A DNA stretch of 12,900 nt from Sphingomonadaceae bacterium (GCA_009923795.1 RFSU01000042.1:1-12900); one strand, 5' to 3'; counted from the stretch's first letter, positions 1 through 7,717 are shown. Notes: generated from the letters alone by a model not told the origin. Numbers and translations: made by a program.

Positions 1-788
1 CCGCCGGCCGGATCAAAGAATGTCGTGCCGAAATTGCGGTCCGTCAGAAGCATGGTGATTGCCGCCGCCAGCACCGGAAGGGCGAGCAACAGCAAGAAGG
101 CCGTGACGAGCACCGACCAGACGAACAACGGCATCTTGTGGATCGTCATGCCGGGGGCACGCATGTTGAAAATGGTCGTGATAAAGTTGATCGCGCCCAT
201 GATCGAGCTTGCGCCCGCCAAGTGGAGCGAGAAGATCGCCATATCAACCGACGGCCCTTGCGACCCATAGGTTGAAAGCGGCGCATAGACTGTCCAGCCC
301 GTGCCCGCACCCAGACCAGTGCCACCCGGGACAAAGGCCGAGCCGAGCAGCAGGATGAATGCCGGAACAAGCAGCCAGAAGGAAATATTGTTCATGCGCG
401 GGAAGGCCATGTCTGGCGCCCCAATCATGATCGGCACAAACCAGTTACCAAAACCGCCAATCATGGCGGGCATGACCATGAAGAACACCATGATCAGGCC
501 GTGGGCCGTGATCAGCACGTTCCACATATGATAGGCTTGGTCGAGGCTTGCGCCCTGCCCTTCCATCATGGAAGCCCAAGTGGTCAGATATTGGATGCCT
601 GGCTGTGCGAGCTCAGCGCGCATCATACCGGAAATAGCGCCGCCAATAATCCCCGCGATGATCGCGAAAATCAGATAGAGCGTCCCAATATCCTTATGGT
701 TGGTCGACATGAACCAACGGGCAAAGAAGCCCGGCAGGTGATCCTCATGCTCATGGGCATGATCGTGCGAAGCAGCGATAGTCGTCAT
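1..788 (-). CDS. coxA: Cytochrome c oxidase subunit I, N-terminal part (cut by window edge)
   Basis: Catalytic subunit of an aa3-type cytochrome c oxidase in the inner membrane, which reduces O2 and pumps protons. The 262 N-terminal residues are visible. After a His-rich start (residues 8-17) comes the family sequence RWFMSTNHKDIGTLYLIF (about 24-41) and the first helix. ITAHGL (93-98) follows, whose His96 is the expected low-spin heme a ligand. GGFGNWFVP (111-119), DMAFPRMNN (126-134) and LHLAGASSIMGAINF (188-202) are all typical of subunit I. The reading frame runs off the left edge just before the expected copper-B histidine motif, so the heme a3/CuB site is not visible. The ATG at 788 lies 5 bases after the coxB stop, so the two are co-transcribed in the usual coxB-coxA order. 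Identification is secure; completeness cannot be judged. Confidence 0.97.
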   Translation of the reverse strand, partial: MTTIAASHDHAHEHEDHLPGFFARWFMSTNHKDIGTLYLIFAIIAGIIGGAISGMMRAELAQPGIQYLTTWASMMEGQGASLDQAYHMWNVLITAHGLIMVFFMVMPAMIGGFGNWFVPIMIGAPDMAFPRMNNISFWLLVPAFILLLGSAFVPGGTGLGAGTGWTVYAPLSTYGSQGPSVDMAIFSLHLAGASSIMGAINFITTIFNMRAPGMTIHKMPLFVWSVLVTAFLLLLALPVLAAAITMLLTDRNFGTTFFDPAG

Positions 789-793
789 GGTCT

Positions 794-1852
794 TTACGCC
801 TTGGTGGCGGCTGCGGGGGCAGCCGGTGCAGTTTCATTCGCGCCCTCTGCGGCGGCCGGAGCAGCAGCAGGGGCAGTAGCGGGAGTAGCGGCCGGGACTG
901 GCGCGGCAACGGGTTCAGCGCCCGGCATCTTGCCGCCCTTTGAGGCGACCCAGCGCGCGAAGTTTTCCTTCGACACGACTTCAACCGCAATCGGCATGAA
1001 GGCGTGGCGTGCGCCACAAAGTTCAGAACACTGGCCGTAATAAACGCCTTCCTTTTCCACCGTGAACGTCACTTCGTTCAGGCGGCCGGGAACAGCGTCC
1101 ATCTTGGTCCAAAATGCTGGGACCGCGAAGGAGTGGATGACATCTTCCGACGTCACAATGGCCTTGATCTCGATGCCAACAGGCACAATCAGGCGGTTAT
1201 CCACGGCGAGAAGACGGGGCTCTCCGCGCTTGGATGCTTCCGCGTCCGTCAGCATGTTGGACACGACTTCAAAGTCGCCATGGTCCGGATATTGATAGGA
1301 CCAATACCATTGGTGACCAATCACCTTGATGGTGACAGCATCTTTGCCGGCCGGTTTATACTGCGCGGCGAGCAGGCTGATCGACGGAATGGCAATCGCA
1401 ACAAGGATGAGCACCGGGATGAGCGTCCACACAATTTCGATAAATGTGTTGTGCGTCGTTTTGGACGGCGTCGGGTTGGCCGCGCGGCGATAGCGCACCA
1501 TGGCCCAAAGCATGAGGCCAAGAACGAAAATGGAGATCACCGTGATGACGGGCAACAAAATGGCGTCGTGCAGCCATTGCGCACGTTCACCATTGGCCGT
1601 GACTTGCGGTTGAATGCCAATTTTCCCCTGAACGGGCTGACCAATTCCAGCGACTGGCGCCAGCGGGGCAGGCGCCTCGGGCTTCACTGCGTCAGCAGCG
1701 GGGGCCGCGTCAGCTTGCGGAGCCGCGGTGGCAGCACCTGGCGCAGCGGCAGCAGCCACGGGCGCCGGAGCAGCCGGCATTGCTTGCGCGATCGCAGCTG
1801 CCGGTGCGAGCACCAGGCCAATTGCAATCAGAGCAGATCTCAGCTTCTTCAT
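794..1852 (-). CDS. coxB: Cytochrome c oxidase subunit II
   Basis: A 352-residue CuA subunit that accepts electrons from cytochrome c and passes them to subunit I. A signal peptide covers about residues 1-24 (MKKLRSALIAIGLVLA, cleavage near AIAQA). Two membrane helices follow, about 95-118 and 138-162. The conserved aromatic patch is QWYW (181-184). The CuA ligands are His240 (VIHSF), Cys275, Glu277, Cys279, His283 and Met286 in YGQCSELCGARHAFM. The ATG at 1852 was chosen because it is followed at once by the signal peptide and preceded by AGG; an upstream in-frame extension lacks family features. Unusual are two Ala/Pro-rich low-complexity stretches: about 25-68 between signal peptide and first helix, and a C-terminal tail of about 40 residues (from about 311). 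It is the first gene of the leftward cox operon, and its promoter region is shared with divergent pyrE. Confidence 0.97.
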   Translation of the reverse strand: MKKLRSALIAIGLVLAPAAAIAQAMPAAPAPVAAAAAPGAATAAPQADAAPAADAVKPEAPAPLAPVAGIGQPVQGKIGIQPQVTANGERAQWLHDAILLPVITVISIFVLGLMLWAMVRYRRAANPTPSKTTHNTFIEIVWTLIPVLILVAIAIPSISLLAAQYKPAGKDAVTIKVIGHQWYWSYQYPDHGDFEVVSNMLTDAEASKRGEPRLLAVDNRLIVPVGIEIKAIVTSEDVIHSFAVPAFWTKMDAVPGRLNEVTFTVEKEGVYYGQCSELCGARHAFMPIAVEVVSKENFARWVASKGGKMPGAEPVAAPVPAATPATAPAAAPAAAEGANETAPAAPAAATKA

Positions 1853-1874
1853 TACCTGTTTGTCCAATGTTGCG

Positions 1875-1890
1875 GCCCGGATTTCCGGGC
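1875..1890. repeat. Short GC-rich inverted repeat in the coxB leader
   Basis: GCCCGGA and TCCGGGC form a perfect 7-base inverted repeat with a 2-base centre. It lies between the predicted coxB promoter and the coxB ATG. It could be an operator or a leader hairpin; with a 2-base centre a protein-binding palindrome is more likely than a hairpin. No known operator is recognised. Confidence 0.4.
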
Positions 1891-1934
1891 GGGAAAAGAC
1901 TCTGGGACCGCCAGAATGAGACGTTCCGCCGCGG

Positions 1935-1963
1935 CCTATACGCGGCAAAGTCCGGCGGCTCAA
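1935..1963 (-). promoter_or_regulatory. Predicted sigma-70-type promoter for coxB-coxA
   Basis: On the minus strand TTGAGC (1963-1958) and TATAGG (1940-1935) are separated by exactly 17 bases. Each hexamer matches 4 of 6 consensus positions. It lies about 85 bases upstream of the coxB ATG in the pyrE/coxB divergent region (1853-2058). No equally good promoter was found by eye for pyrE on the plus strand. Confidence 0.4.
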
Positions 1964-2058
1964 GAACCCATAAAGGTTTTTTGCGCAGGATTGCCGCCGC
2001 CGTCTACCCACCTTATTGGGCGGGTGAGACGATTTATCGCCAAATAGGCAGGGACAAT

Positions 2059-2646
2059 ATGACGAACGAAGACATTCTTCAGGAGTTTCGGGACGCAGAG
2101 GCGTTGCTGGAGGGGCATTTTATTCTTTCATCTGGTTTAAGAAGCCCGCGCTATTTGCAATGCGCGCGCGTGCTCATGAACCCCGCGAGAGCCGCCCGAC
2201 TGGCAGAGGCACTCGCCGCGTCGCTGCCCGCTCAGATTCGGGCTGAGATTGATGTTGTTGTCTCACCCGCAATGGGGGGCATCATCATTGGCCATGAAAT
2301 GGGACGGGCCCTTGCAAAGGATGCCCTGTTCCTTGAACGCCCCGATGGCGTGTTTGGCCTCCGCCGTGGGTTCCGACTGCAACCGGGGCAGAAAGTCCTT
2401 ATGATCGAAGATGTGGTAACAACCGGCTTGTCCTCTCGCGAAGCCATTGCCGCTGTGGCGCGCGAAGGTGGGGAGGTGATTGCCGAGGCGGCACTCGTTG
2501 ATCGGTCAAATGGCACGGCCGATTTGGGCGTGCCCTTTTTCCCGCTCATTCGGCTCGACGTCCCCACTTATGAGGCGGACCAGCTGCCCCCAGAGCTCCA
2601 AGCCATCCCGGCCATAAAGCCGGGGAGCAGGAGGGAAGCAGCATGA
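2059..2646 (+). CDS. pyrE: Orotate phosphoribosyltransferase
   Basis: A 195-residue cytoplasmic enzyme of de novo pyrimidine synthesis that joins orotate and PRPP to give orotidine 5'-phosphate. The start ATG at 2059 is preceded by AGGGA. Visible family features are the N-terminal GHFILSSGLRSPRYLQ (19-34), the Val/Ser-rich strand with SPAMGGIIIGHEMGRAL (69-85), and the PRPP-binding loop VLMIEDVVTTGLSS (113-126) with its acidic pair followed by TTG. The FLERPDG segment (91-97) fits the flexible-loop region but has fewer lysines than many homologues. The stop codon overlaps the pdxJ start (ATGA), so translation of the two is probably coupled. It is the first gene of a pyrE-pdxJ-acpS-lepB operon divergent from coxB. 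Confidence 0.96.
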   Translation: MTNEDILQEFRDAEALLEGHFILSSGLRSPRYLQCARVLMNPARAARLAEALAASLPAQIRAEIDVVVSPAMGGIIIGHEMGRALAKDALFLERPDGVFGLRRGFRLQPGQKVLMIEDVVTTGLSSREAIAAVAREGGEVIAEAALVDRSNGTADLGVPFFPLIRLDVPTYEADQLPPELQAIPAIKPGSRREAA

Positions 2647-3380
2647 GCGGCCATTTGCGGCTTGGCGTCAATATTGATCACGTCGCGACCATTCGCAATG
2701 CGCGGGGTGGCAACCATCCAGACCCGTTGCGCGCGGCCCAGATTGTGGAAGGAGCGGGTGGCGATGGCATTACCGTCCATTTGCGCGAAGACCGTCGCCA
2801 TATTCGCGATGCAGATCTCGACACGCTGATGCGCGAAACGCGGCTTCCCATTAACTTGGAGATGGCCGCAACCGATGAGATGCTGGACATTGCCCTCCGT
2901 CACAAGCCGCATGCGGCCTGCATCGTGCCCGAACGCCGGGCCGAACGCACCACAGAAGGCGGGCTGGATGCAGCGGGGCTCCACAACCAGTTGGCCCCTA
3001 TTGTCACCCGGCTGACAGATGCGGGCATCCGCGTCAGCCTGTTCATTGAGCCGGACGCCCGCCAGATTGAAGCCGCGATTCGATTGGGCGCGCCTGTGGT
3101 CGAGCTACACACCGGCAAATATGCCCATGCAAGCGGCCCAGATCTGGCCGTTGAGTTGCGTCGGATCAGCGAGGCCGCGGCGCTGGCCGCCCGCAATGGC
3201 ATTGAGCCGCATGCAGGCCATGGCATGACCTTTGAGAATGTTGGCCCGGTGGCGGCCATCCCGCAACTTGCAGAATTGAATATCGGCCACTTTCTGATCG
3301 GCGAAGCAATTTTCATTGGTCTTTCAGAAGCAATCCGGCAGATGCGCGTGCACATGGACGCCGCCCGGGAGCCATCATGA
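2643..3380 (+). CDS. pdxJ: Pyridoxine 5'-phosphate synthase
   Basis: A 245-residue TIM-barrel enzyme that condenses 1-deoxyxylulose 5-phosphate with 3-amino-2-oxopropyl phosphate in the last step of the DXP-dependent vitamin B6 route. The N-terminus carries the family signature LGVNIDHVATIRNARGG (7-23). Residues at the expected catalytic places are His46 in TVHLRED, Glu73 in NLEMA and His193 in HAGHGM. The phosphate-site region NIGHFLIGEAI lies at 213-223. Length is normal for the family. It overlaps pyrE by 4 bases and acpS by 4 bases (both ATGA). A pdxJ-acpS pair is widespread in proteobacteria. Confidence 0.97.
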   Translation: MSGHLRLGVNIDHVATIRNARGGNHPDPLRAAQIVEGAGGDGITVHLREDRRHIRDADLDTLMRETRLPINLEMAATDEMLDIALRHKPHAACIVPERRAERTTEGGLDAAGLHNQLAPIVTRLTDAGIRVSLFIEPDARQIEAAIRLGAPVVELHTGKYAHASGPDLAVELRRISEAAALAARNGIEPHAGHGMTFENVGPVAAIPQLAELNIGHFLIGEAIFIGLSEAIRQMRVHMDAAREPS

Positions 3381-3793
3381 TCGTCGGGATGGGATCTGAT
3401 CTGTGCAATATAGACCGGATCGCCGCGTCGATTGCGCGGTTTGGCGACCGGTTTGAGCACCGCGTCTTCACCGATGTGGAACGGGCCAAGGCGGCGCGCC
3501 GCCCCTTCACCAAATCGGGGACCTATGCAAAGCGCTTTGCCGCCAAAGAAGCCTTTTCAAAGGCCGTCGGCGCAGGGTTTCGTAAAGGCGTGTTCATGAA
3601 GGACATTGGCGTGGTCAATGCGCCTTCGGGAGCGCCAACGCTTGCCTTGACGGGCGGTGCAAAGGCCGCACTAAATGCCCTTATCCCATCCGGCCATGAG
3701 GCGCATATCCATCTGAGCCTGACAGATGATCACCCTTGGGCGCAGGCCTTCATCATCATCGAAGCCTTGCCTCTTTCCCAAACGGGTCGTTAA
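3377..3793 (+). CDS. acpS: Holo-[acyl-carrier-protein] synthase
   Basis: A 138-residue phosphopantetheinyl transferase that moves the 4'-phosphopantetheine arm from coenzyme A onto acyl carrier protein and so activates fatty acid synthesis. The family start IVGMGSDLCNIDRI (2-15) carries Asp8. The second motif, RFAAKEAFSKAVG (53-65), carries Glu58; Asp8 and Glu58 are the expected Mg2+ ligands. HLSLTDD (112-118) matches the conserved C-terminal HVSLSD-type strand. The ATG overlaps the pdxJ stop. Length is slightly above the usual 120-130 residues because of a short C-terminal extension. Its role links to fabD and fabG at the right end of the window, but these are not in the same transcription unit. 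Confidence 0.96.
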   Translation: MIVGMGSDLCNIDRIAASIARFGDRFEHRVFTDVERAKAARRPFTKSGTYAKRFAAKEAFSKAVGAGFRKGVFMKDIGVVNAPSGAPTLALTGGAKAALNALIPSGHEAHIHLSLTDDHPWAQAFIIIEALPLSQTGR

Positions 3794-3837
3794 GGCATCT
3801 CAACTGCCCCAATAGATCAGAAAGACTGCAGCACAGC

Positions 3838-4740
3838 ATGACCAAGGGTAAAGGCCGCAAGGACGATAATATCAACTGGCTGTCCGAAATCCGGGGGGCG
3901 GGCGTTCTGCTGGCGGCGGTGCTCGGCTTTCACAGCTTTGTTGCCAAACCCTTTTACATCCCATCAGAATCGATGGTGCCGACATTATTGGTCGGTGATC
4001 GGCTGGTGGTGAACAAATTTGCCTATGGCTGGAGCCATGTCTCCCCCACCATTCCCTCTATCCCCGCCCTGTTTCGTTGGCTCGTCCTGCGCGAACCGGT
4101 TGACTCGCTCGCCGTGCAACTGCCTGACTGGAAAGGGCGCATCTGGGGCAGCGAGCCGGAACGTGGCGATGTCGTCATCCTGACCCCGCCCGGCACGAAT
4201 ACGGATTATATTAAGCGAGTCGTTGGCCTTCCGGGTGATCGGTTGGAGGTGCGCGATGGCGCGCTCATTATCAATGGTCAGGCCGTGAAGCGGCGGGTCA
4301 TGCAACCCCGGCTGGTTGCAGTGGACGCCAATGATCCCTGCAGGCCAGAAGAATATCCGGGGCGTCTGGTTGCAAAGCCTGACGGGACCCTGTGGTGCAA
4401 ACTTCCCATCATTCGCGAAACCCTGCCCAATGGCCGCAGCTATGACACGGTCGACACCGACCCCAATTCGCCCGGCGACATTTATGGGCCGATTACGGTG
4501 CCCGACGGCACCTATTTTCTCATGGGCGATAATCGGGATCACAGCGCCGATAGCCGCTTTCCAGCCTGGCAGCGCGGCCTTGGCGGGCCAGTTCCTTGGG
4601 AAAATATTGGCGGCCGAGCCGAAATCATCACCTTCTCGCTCGACGGATCAAGCAGCCTGTGGAACCCGATCAGCTGGGTCTCCGCGCTGCGAACCGGGCG
4701 CGCCTTCACCAGTTTGGCACCCGATCAGGCGGACAAATAA
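3838..4740 (+). CDS. lepB: Signal peptidase I
   Basis: A 300-residue inner-membrane serine protease (S26) that removes signal peptides from exported proteins. A single N-terminal helix at about 20-38 leads into the catalytic segment IPSESMVPTLLVGD (41-54) with nucleophile Ser45. The catalytic lysine is Lys126 in DYIKRVVGLPGD (123-134). MGDNRDHSADSR (229-240) is the conserved box E. About 50 residues between boxes B and D, containing two cysteines (Cys168, Cys187), form a substrate-domain insertion of the kind seen in other proteobacterial enzymes. The ATG at 3838 lies 44 bases after acpS. Its ribosome-binding site is weak, but no other in-frame start between the acpS stop and the membrane helix fits. 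It is the last gene of the operon, and a strong hairpin terminator follows at once. The rnc-era genes that often follow lepB in alphaproteobacteria are absent here. Confidence 0.96.
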   Translation: MTKGKGRKDDNINWLSEIRGAGVLLAAVLGFHSFVAKPFYIPSESMVPTLLVGDRLVVNKFAYGWSHVSPTIPSIPALFRWLVLREPVDSLAVQLPDWKGRIWGSEPERGDVVILTPPGTNTDYIKRVVGLPGDRLEVRDGALIINGQAVKRRVMQPRLVAVDANDPCRPEEYPGRLVAKPDGTLWCKLPIIRETLPNGRSYDTVDTDPNSPGDIYGPITVPDGTYFLMGDNRDHSADSRFPAWQRGLGGPVPWENIGGRAEIITFSLDGSSSLWNPISWVSALRTGRAFTSLAPDQADK

Positions 4741-4772
4741 AAAAGGCCGGGAACATGCCCCGGCCCTTTTTT
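4741..4772. terminator. Bidirectional intrinsic terminator between lepB and the FKBP gene
   Basis: A perfect 7-bp stem, GGCCGGG (4745-4751) with CCCGGCC (4759-4765), encloses a 7-base loop. It is preceded by an A-tract that begins in the lepB stop codon and followed by six T. It can stop transcription of lepB rightward and of the convergent FKBP gene leftward. Confidence 0.9.
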
Positions 4773-4788
4773 AATCTGGCAGATCTGA

Positions 4789-5385
4789 TCAGGGAGCTTC
4801 AGGCATCGGTTGGCCCTGTGGCTGACCCGCGGCACCGCCACCCTGTTGTTGCTGCATCATCTGCTGCATCATTTGGACTTCGGCTTGGCTGCGGAAATCA
4901 AGCAGATCAACGTCAAAGACGAGAACCGAATTTGCAGGGATTGGCCCCACGGCCTGCGCGCCATAGCCGAGCGCGGCCGGGATGCAGAGATGATAGGATC
5001 CGCCCCGCTGCATCTTCTTCAAGGCTTCTGAAAAGCCCGGAATGCTGCCTGCAACAGGCATAGGCACGCTCTGATTCGCATCAAATTCTGTGCCATCGGC
5101 CAATGTGCCGCGATAGTTGATCAGGGCGATATCCTGATCGGTTGGCGCTGCACCAGTCCCGGGCTTTTTCGTCTGAAACAAGAGGCCTGACGAAGAAGTT
5201 TCCGCCTTTGCAATGCCGTTGCCGGTCGGCAGCATCAATCCAGATGAGCAGCTTTGGCCAACGGCTTTGGCGGTGCCCGCCCAAGCAAGACCGCCCGCGA
5301 TGGCGGCAACCAGAGCGAGACCGCCCCATAATTTTACGACTGAGCCCTTAGCAATTGGGCGAATCGGGACGGCTGTGTTCGACAT
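4789..5385 (-). CDS. Membrane-anchored FKBP-type peptidyl-prolyl isomerase
   Basis: A 198-residue protein predicted to speed proline isomerisation in exported proteins. One hydrophobic segment at about 20-36 (GGLALVAAIAGGLAWAG) after a positively charged N-terminus suggests a membrane anchor or uncleaved signal, putting the domain in the periplasm. The FKBP domain spans about 84-165. Typical pocket positions are Tyr91 (INYRGTL), Phe101-Asp102, IPGF (115-118), the LGYG turn (139-142), and the final strand LVFDVDLLDF (155-164). Before it is a Ser-rich linker with a lone Cys46. After it comes a Met/Gln-rich stretch (171-181) and a Gly/Gln/Pro tail, unusual for the family. The ATG is preceded by GAGGTGAG. 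It lies downstream of rpsU on the same strand but is separated from it by a terminator, so it probably has its own promoter in 5386-5456. Confidence 0.92.
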   Translation of the reverse strand: MSNTAVPIRPIAKGSVVKLWGGLALVAAIAGGLAWAGTAKAVGQSCSSGLMLPTGNGIAKAETSSSGLLFQTKKPGTGAAPTDQDIALINYRGTLADGTEFDANQSVPMPVAGSIPGFSEALKKMQRGGSYHLCIPAALGYGAQAVGPIPANSVLVFDVDLLDFRSQAEVQMMQQMMQQQQGGGAAGQPQGQPMPEAP

Positions 5386-5456
5386 GGCTCACCTCTATCT
5401 GGTCGATCAATTCAGGAAGAGCCTATGGCGCATCCGAAGCTGTGCGCCAAGAGCAC

Positions 5457-5489
5457 AAAGAAAAAAGGCGCCGGGACATTCCCGACGCC
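5457..5489 (-). terminator. Intrinsic terminator of rpsU
   Basis: A 9-bp stem with one mismatch, GGCGCCGGG (5467-5475) against CCCGACGCC (5481-5489), has a 5-base loop. On the minus strand it is followed by TTTTTTCTTT. It starts 29 bases after the rpsU stop and separates rpsU from the FKBP gene. Confidence 0.85.
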
Positions 5490-5518
5490 TTTTCTTGAAT
5501 TAGCAACAGCTATTTAGC

Positions 5519-5725
5519 TCAACGGACGCCGTCACGCTCTGTGCGCTTGCGTTCCATCTTGCGGGCGCGGCGAACAGCAGCAGCCTTTTCACGGGCGCGC
5601 TTTTCCGACGGCTTTTCATAATGACGGCGCAGCTTCATTTCGCGATAGACGCCTTCGCGCTGCAACTTCTTCTTTAGAGCCCGAAGCGCTTGGTCTACAT
5701 TATTGTCGCGAACGATAATTTGCAT
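5519..5725 (-). CDS. rpsU: 30S ribosomal protein bS21
   Basis: A 68-residue, very basic small-subunit ribosomal protein with the family start MQIIVRDNNVDQALRALKKK. REGVYREMKLRRHYEKPSEK follows at about 23-42, and the C-terminal half is Lys/Arg/Ala-rich. The ATG at 5725 was preferred over an upstream TTG because the family begins with M-[QK]-[IV] at this point. GGAG lies 12 bases upstream, separated from the ATG by a run of seven T. Length matches alphaproteobacterial bS21. It is monocistronic, with its own terminator downstream. The upstream stretch 5726-5906 holds no gene and presumably carries its promoter, but no clear -35/-10 pair was found. Confidence 0.96.
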   Translation of the reverse strand: MQIIVRDNNVDQALRALKKKLQREGVYREMKLRRHYEKPSEKRAREKAAAVRRARKMERKRTERDGVR

Positions 5726-5906
5726 AAAAAAACCACACTCCGAAATCAAAGATGCAGTGCCTTATCGGCATGCGGAAAAAGATTTAAATGCCGCTTCCCC
5801 AAACTGCGGAACGGCACGAGAGAAGCGCCCCTACGTGCCGATTCCCGAAAAAGCAAGGGAAAAGCCCAAAACAGAAGTGACCGGCACGCTTTTACTGCGG
5901 CTTAAA

Positions 5907-6413
5907 TCACTCAGGCGGCTTCACCGGAGCCGGCTCCAGATGCAGCATCAAACCCTCATCTGCTTGAGCTGCCATCCTTCTTTGGGGTTGTGGGCTTGCC
6001 TTTGAAGAATCTGGCCGGACAGCCTCACCCCCTGCGCTTTGACGATAAAATGGGGCAGGTTTTATCTGCCGGGGCGGCAACATGCGCGGCGGTGTCCTTC
6101 GGGGCATCTGGTCGAGCAGTCCGGAGGACGGCAATTGAAGCAACTCCAGCCCCGACGGGGTCTTTGAAGGTCGCATGCGGGATATTCCCGCAAACAAAAT
6201 CAAGCCTATCAACCCCGATGTCACCAACACCAAAAGGCCAAGTGCCCCCTGCGACAGGGGAGGTGCCAATAGCGGAATAACCTCTCCAATCCGCAGATCG
6301 AGCAAAAGGCGTTCCAACTGCCATTTGGGGGCCACAAGGATCAGAATGGCAATGGCGCCAGAATAGATGCAAGCCACCGTCAGCGCGAGCGGCAATCGCT
6401 TAAGGAACCTCAT
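5907..6413 (-). CDS. Unrecognised small membrane protein with Pro/Arg-rich tail
   Basis: The family is not recognised. From the ATG at 6413 it has 168 residues. A basic N-terminus (MRFLKRLP) leads to a first membrane helix at about 8-29. An amphipathic stretch rich in Leu follows (WQLERLLLDLRIGEVIPLL, 31-49), then a second helix at about 57-78. After that comes a soluble tail of about 90 residues rich in Pro, Arg and Gln. Both ends of the helices carry positive charges on the same side, so the tail is probably cytoplasmic. The start is uncertain: ATG 6413 has a good GGGGTGGGA site. ATG 6473 or TTG 6509 would add 20 or 32 residues and a possible third helix (SFLVPVALFLGW) but lack ribosome-binding sites. 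It is divergent from the MscS-like gene, with a 164-base intergenic stretch if the 6413 start is right. Function unknown. Confidence 0.6.
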   Translation of the reverse strand: MRFLKRLPLALTVACIYSGAIAILILVAPKWQLERLLLDLRIGEVIPLLAPPLSQGALGLLVLVTSGLIGLILFAGISRMRPSKTPSGLELLQLPSSGLLDQMPRRTPPRMLPPRQIKPAPFYRQSAGGEAVRPDSSKASPQPQRRMAAQADEGLMLHLEPAPVKPPE

Positions 6414-6577
6414 AATGTCCCACCCCAAAAACAACGCAACAGGGACCAAAAAAGATCCAGATTGGATACTCATCGCCAAAAAAGGTAAATAGTCCGTTAA
6501 GATCCACAAGAACCGCGGATCAGCGCGCGGTTGCGCAGACGGATTGCAACCTGTGTCGCCGGCGTTAGGGTGGCCCC

Positions 6578-7717
6578 ATGCAAACCCCGCCTTCTTTTGT
6601 TGTGATTGAGATCAACTCATGGGCAGAGCTTGCCCTGCGCTGGCTTGACAGCCACACAAGCCAAATCTTGTCCGGCGCGCTGACCGCGGCGCTGATTATC
6701 CTCTTGCTGCATGGCCTCAAGCTGGCAGGCCGATATCTCTGCGCAGATCGGTTCAAATCGTCCCACTGGCCGGGCATTATTGGCCGCGCGCTTGGGAAGA
6801 CGCGGCTGTGGTTCATGAGTGCCGTTGCACTTGAGGTTGTTGCCAAAGCGGGCAAGGCGCCGGTGGAGGTTGCAGCACCTATTTATGCTCTGTTTGTCAT
6901 TGCCTGCGTGCTTCAGGCGGCGGTCTGGGTGCGAGCTCTGATCCTGGGGCTGGTTGAGTTCCGGGCGGGGGAGAATGATTCCACCGGCAATTTGCAGAGC
7001 GCCATCGGCCTCATCCGGGTGCTGGTGACGGCGGGCCTGTTCATTCTGGCCGCCATTGTCATTCTCTCCAATCTGGGCGTGAACGTCACAGGGCTGGTCG
7101 CAGGGCTCGGCATTGGCGGCATTGCCATTGGCCTCGCTGCGCAGGGCATATTCTCTGACTTATTTGCCGCGCTTTCCGTTTTGTTCGACAAGCCCTTTCG
7201 CAAAGGGGATATGGTCAAGTTTGACCAGAGTCAGGGCACGGTAGAAGCCATTGGCCTCAAGTCCACGCGCATTCGGGCCATTTCCGGCGAAGAGATCGTC
7301 ATTTCCAATGCGAATTTGCTGAATAAGGAATTGCGCAACCTCGCCCAGCAAGAAACACGCCGATATTTCCAGACGCTCAGCCTTGTTCATCAAACGCCAC
7401 CCGATGTCTGCCAATCCCTGCCAGACCTGCTGCGCGATGTTGTCGACAGCGTGGAGGGCGCCACATTCAGCCGCTGTGGGCTGGATAACTTCGCGCCCTC
7501 AAGCCTTGATTTTCTGCTGATTTACGAAATTGCCGGCGACGACCCGGGTGAGGCGATGGATCGCAAGCACAAGGTGAACACGCGCATCCTAGCCGCCCTC
7601 AAGGATCGCGGGATCGCCTTTGCCTATCCAACGCAGACGACGTTCACCGCTGCACCAGATGGGCAGATGATCATGCCCTATTTTATCCCCGATGCCGAAG
7701 GACGGGCAAAGCGCTAA
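6578..7717 (+). CDS. MscS-family mechanosensitive ion channel protein
   Basis: A 379-residue inner-membrane protein that probably opens on membrane tension to release solutes during osmotic downshock. Helices are at about 28-48, 78-92, 99-123 and 144-165. The pore-lining helix, about 168-196, has the family's Gly/Ala pattern (GLVAGLGIGGIAIGLAAQ). The MscS beta-domain follows: LFDKPFRKGDMV (202-213), GTVEAIGLKSTRIRA (220-234) and EEIVISNANLLN (238-249). An alpha/beta cytosolic domain ends near residue 370. It has more helices than the three of E. coli MscS, which puts it among the longer MscS-like paralogues. The ATG at 6578 is preceded by TTAGGGTGG. It is convergent with pgl, the stop codons being 22 bases apart. 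The exact subfamily cannot be assigned by eye. Confidence 0.93.
   Translation: MQTPPSFVVIEINSWAELALRWLDSHTSQILSGALTAALIILLLHGLKLAGRYLCADRFKSSHWPGIIGRALGKTRLWFMSAVALEVVAKAGKAPVEVAAPIYALFVIACVLQAAVWVRALILGLVEFRAGENDSTGNLQSAIGLIRVLVTAGLFILAAIVILSNLGVNVTGLVAGLGIGGIAIGLAAQGIFSDLFAALSVLFDKPFRKGDMVKFDQSQGTVEAIGLKSTRIRAISGEEIVISNANLLNKELRNLAQQETRRYFQTLSLVHQTPPDVCQSLPDLLRDVVDSVEGATFSRCGLDNFAPSSLDFLLIYEIAGDDPGEAMDRKHKVNTRILAALKDRGIAFAYPTQTTFTAAPDGQMIMPYFIPDAEGRAKR

Noticed and set aside
2008..2028. ACCCACC...GGGCGGGT hairpin in the pyrE leader as a pyrimidine attenuator
   Set aside because: One mismatch, no following T-tract and no leader peptide with a stalling tract; not enough to call attenuation.
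1004..2047. Long plus-strand open frame opposite coxB
   Set aside because: It is antisense to a well-identified gene and its product is a low-quality Arg/Gly/His-rich sequence with no domain; a shadow of the GC-rich coxB codons.
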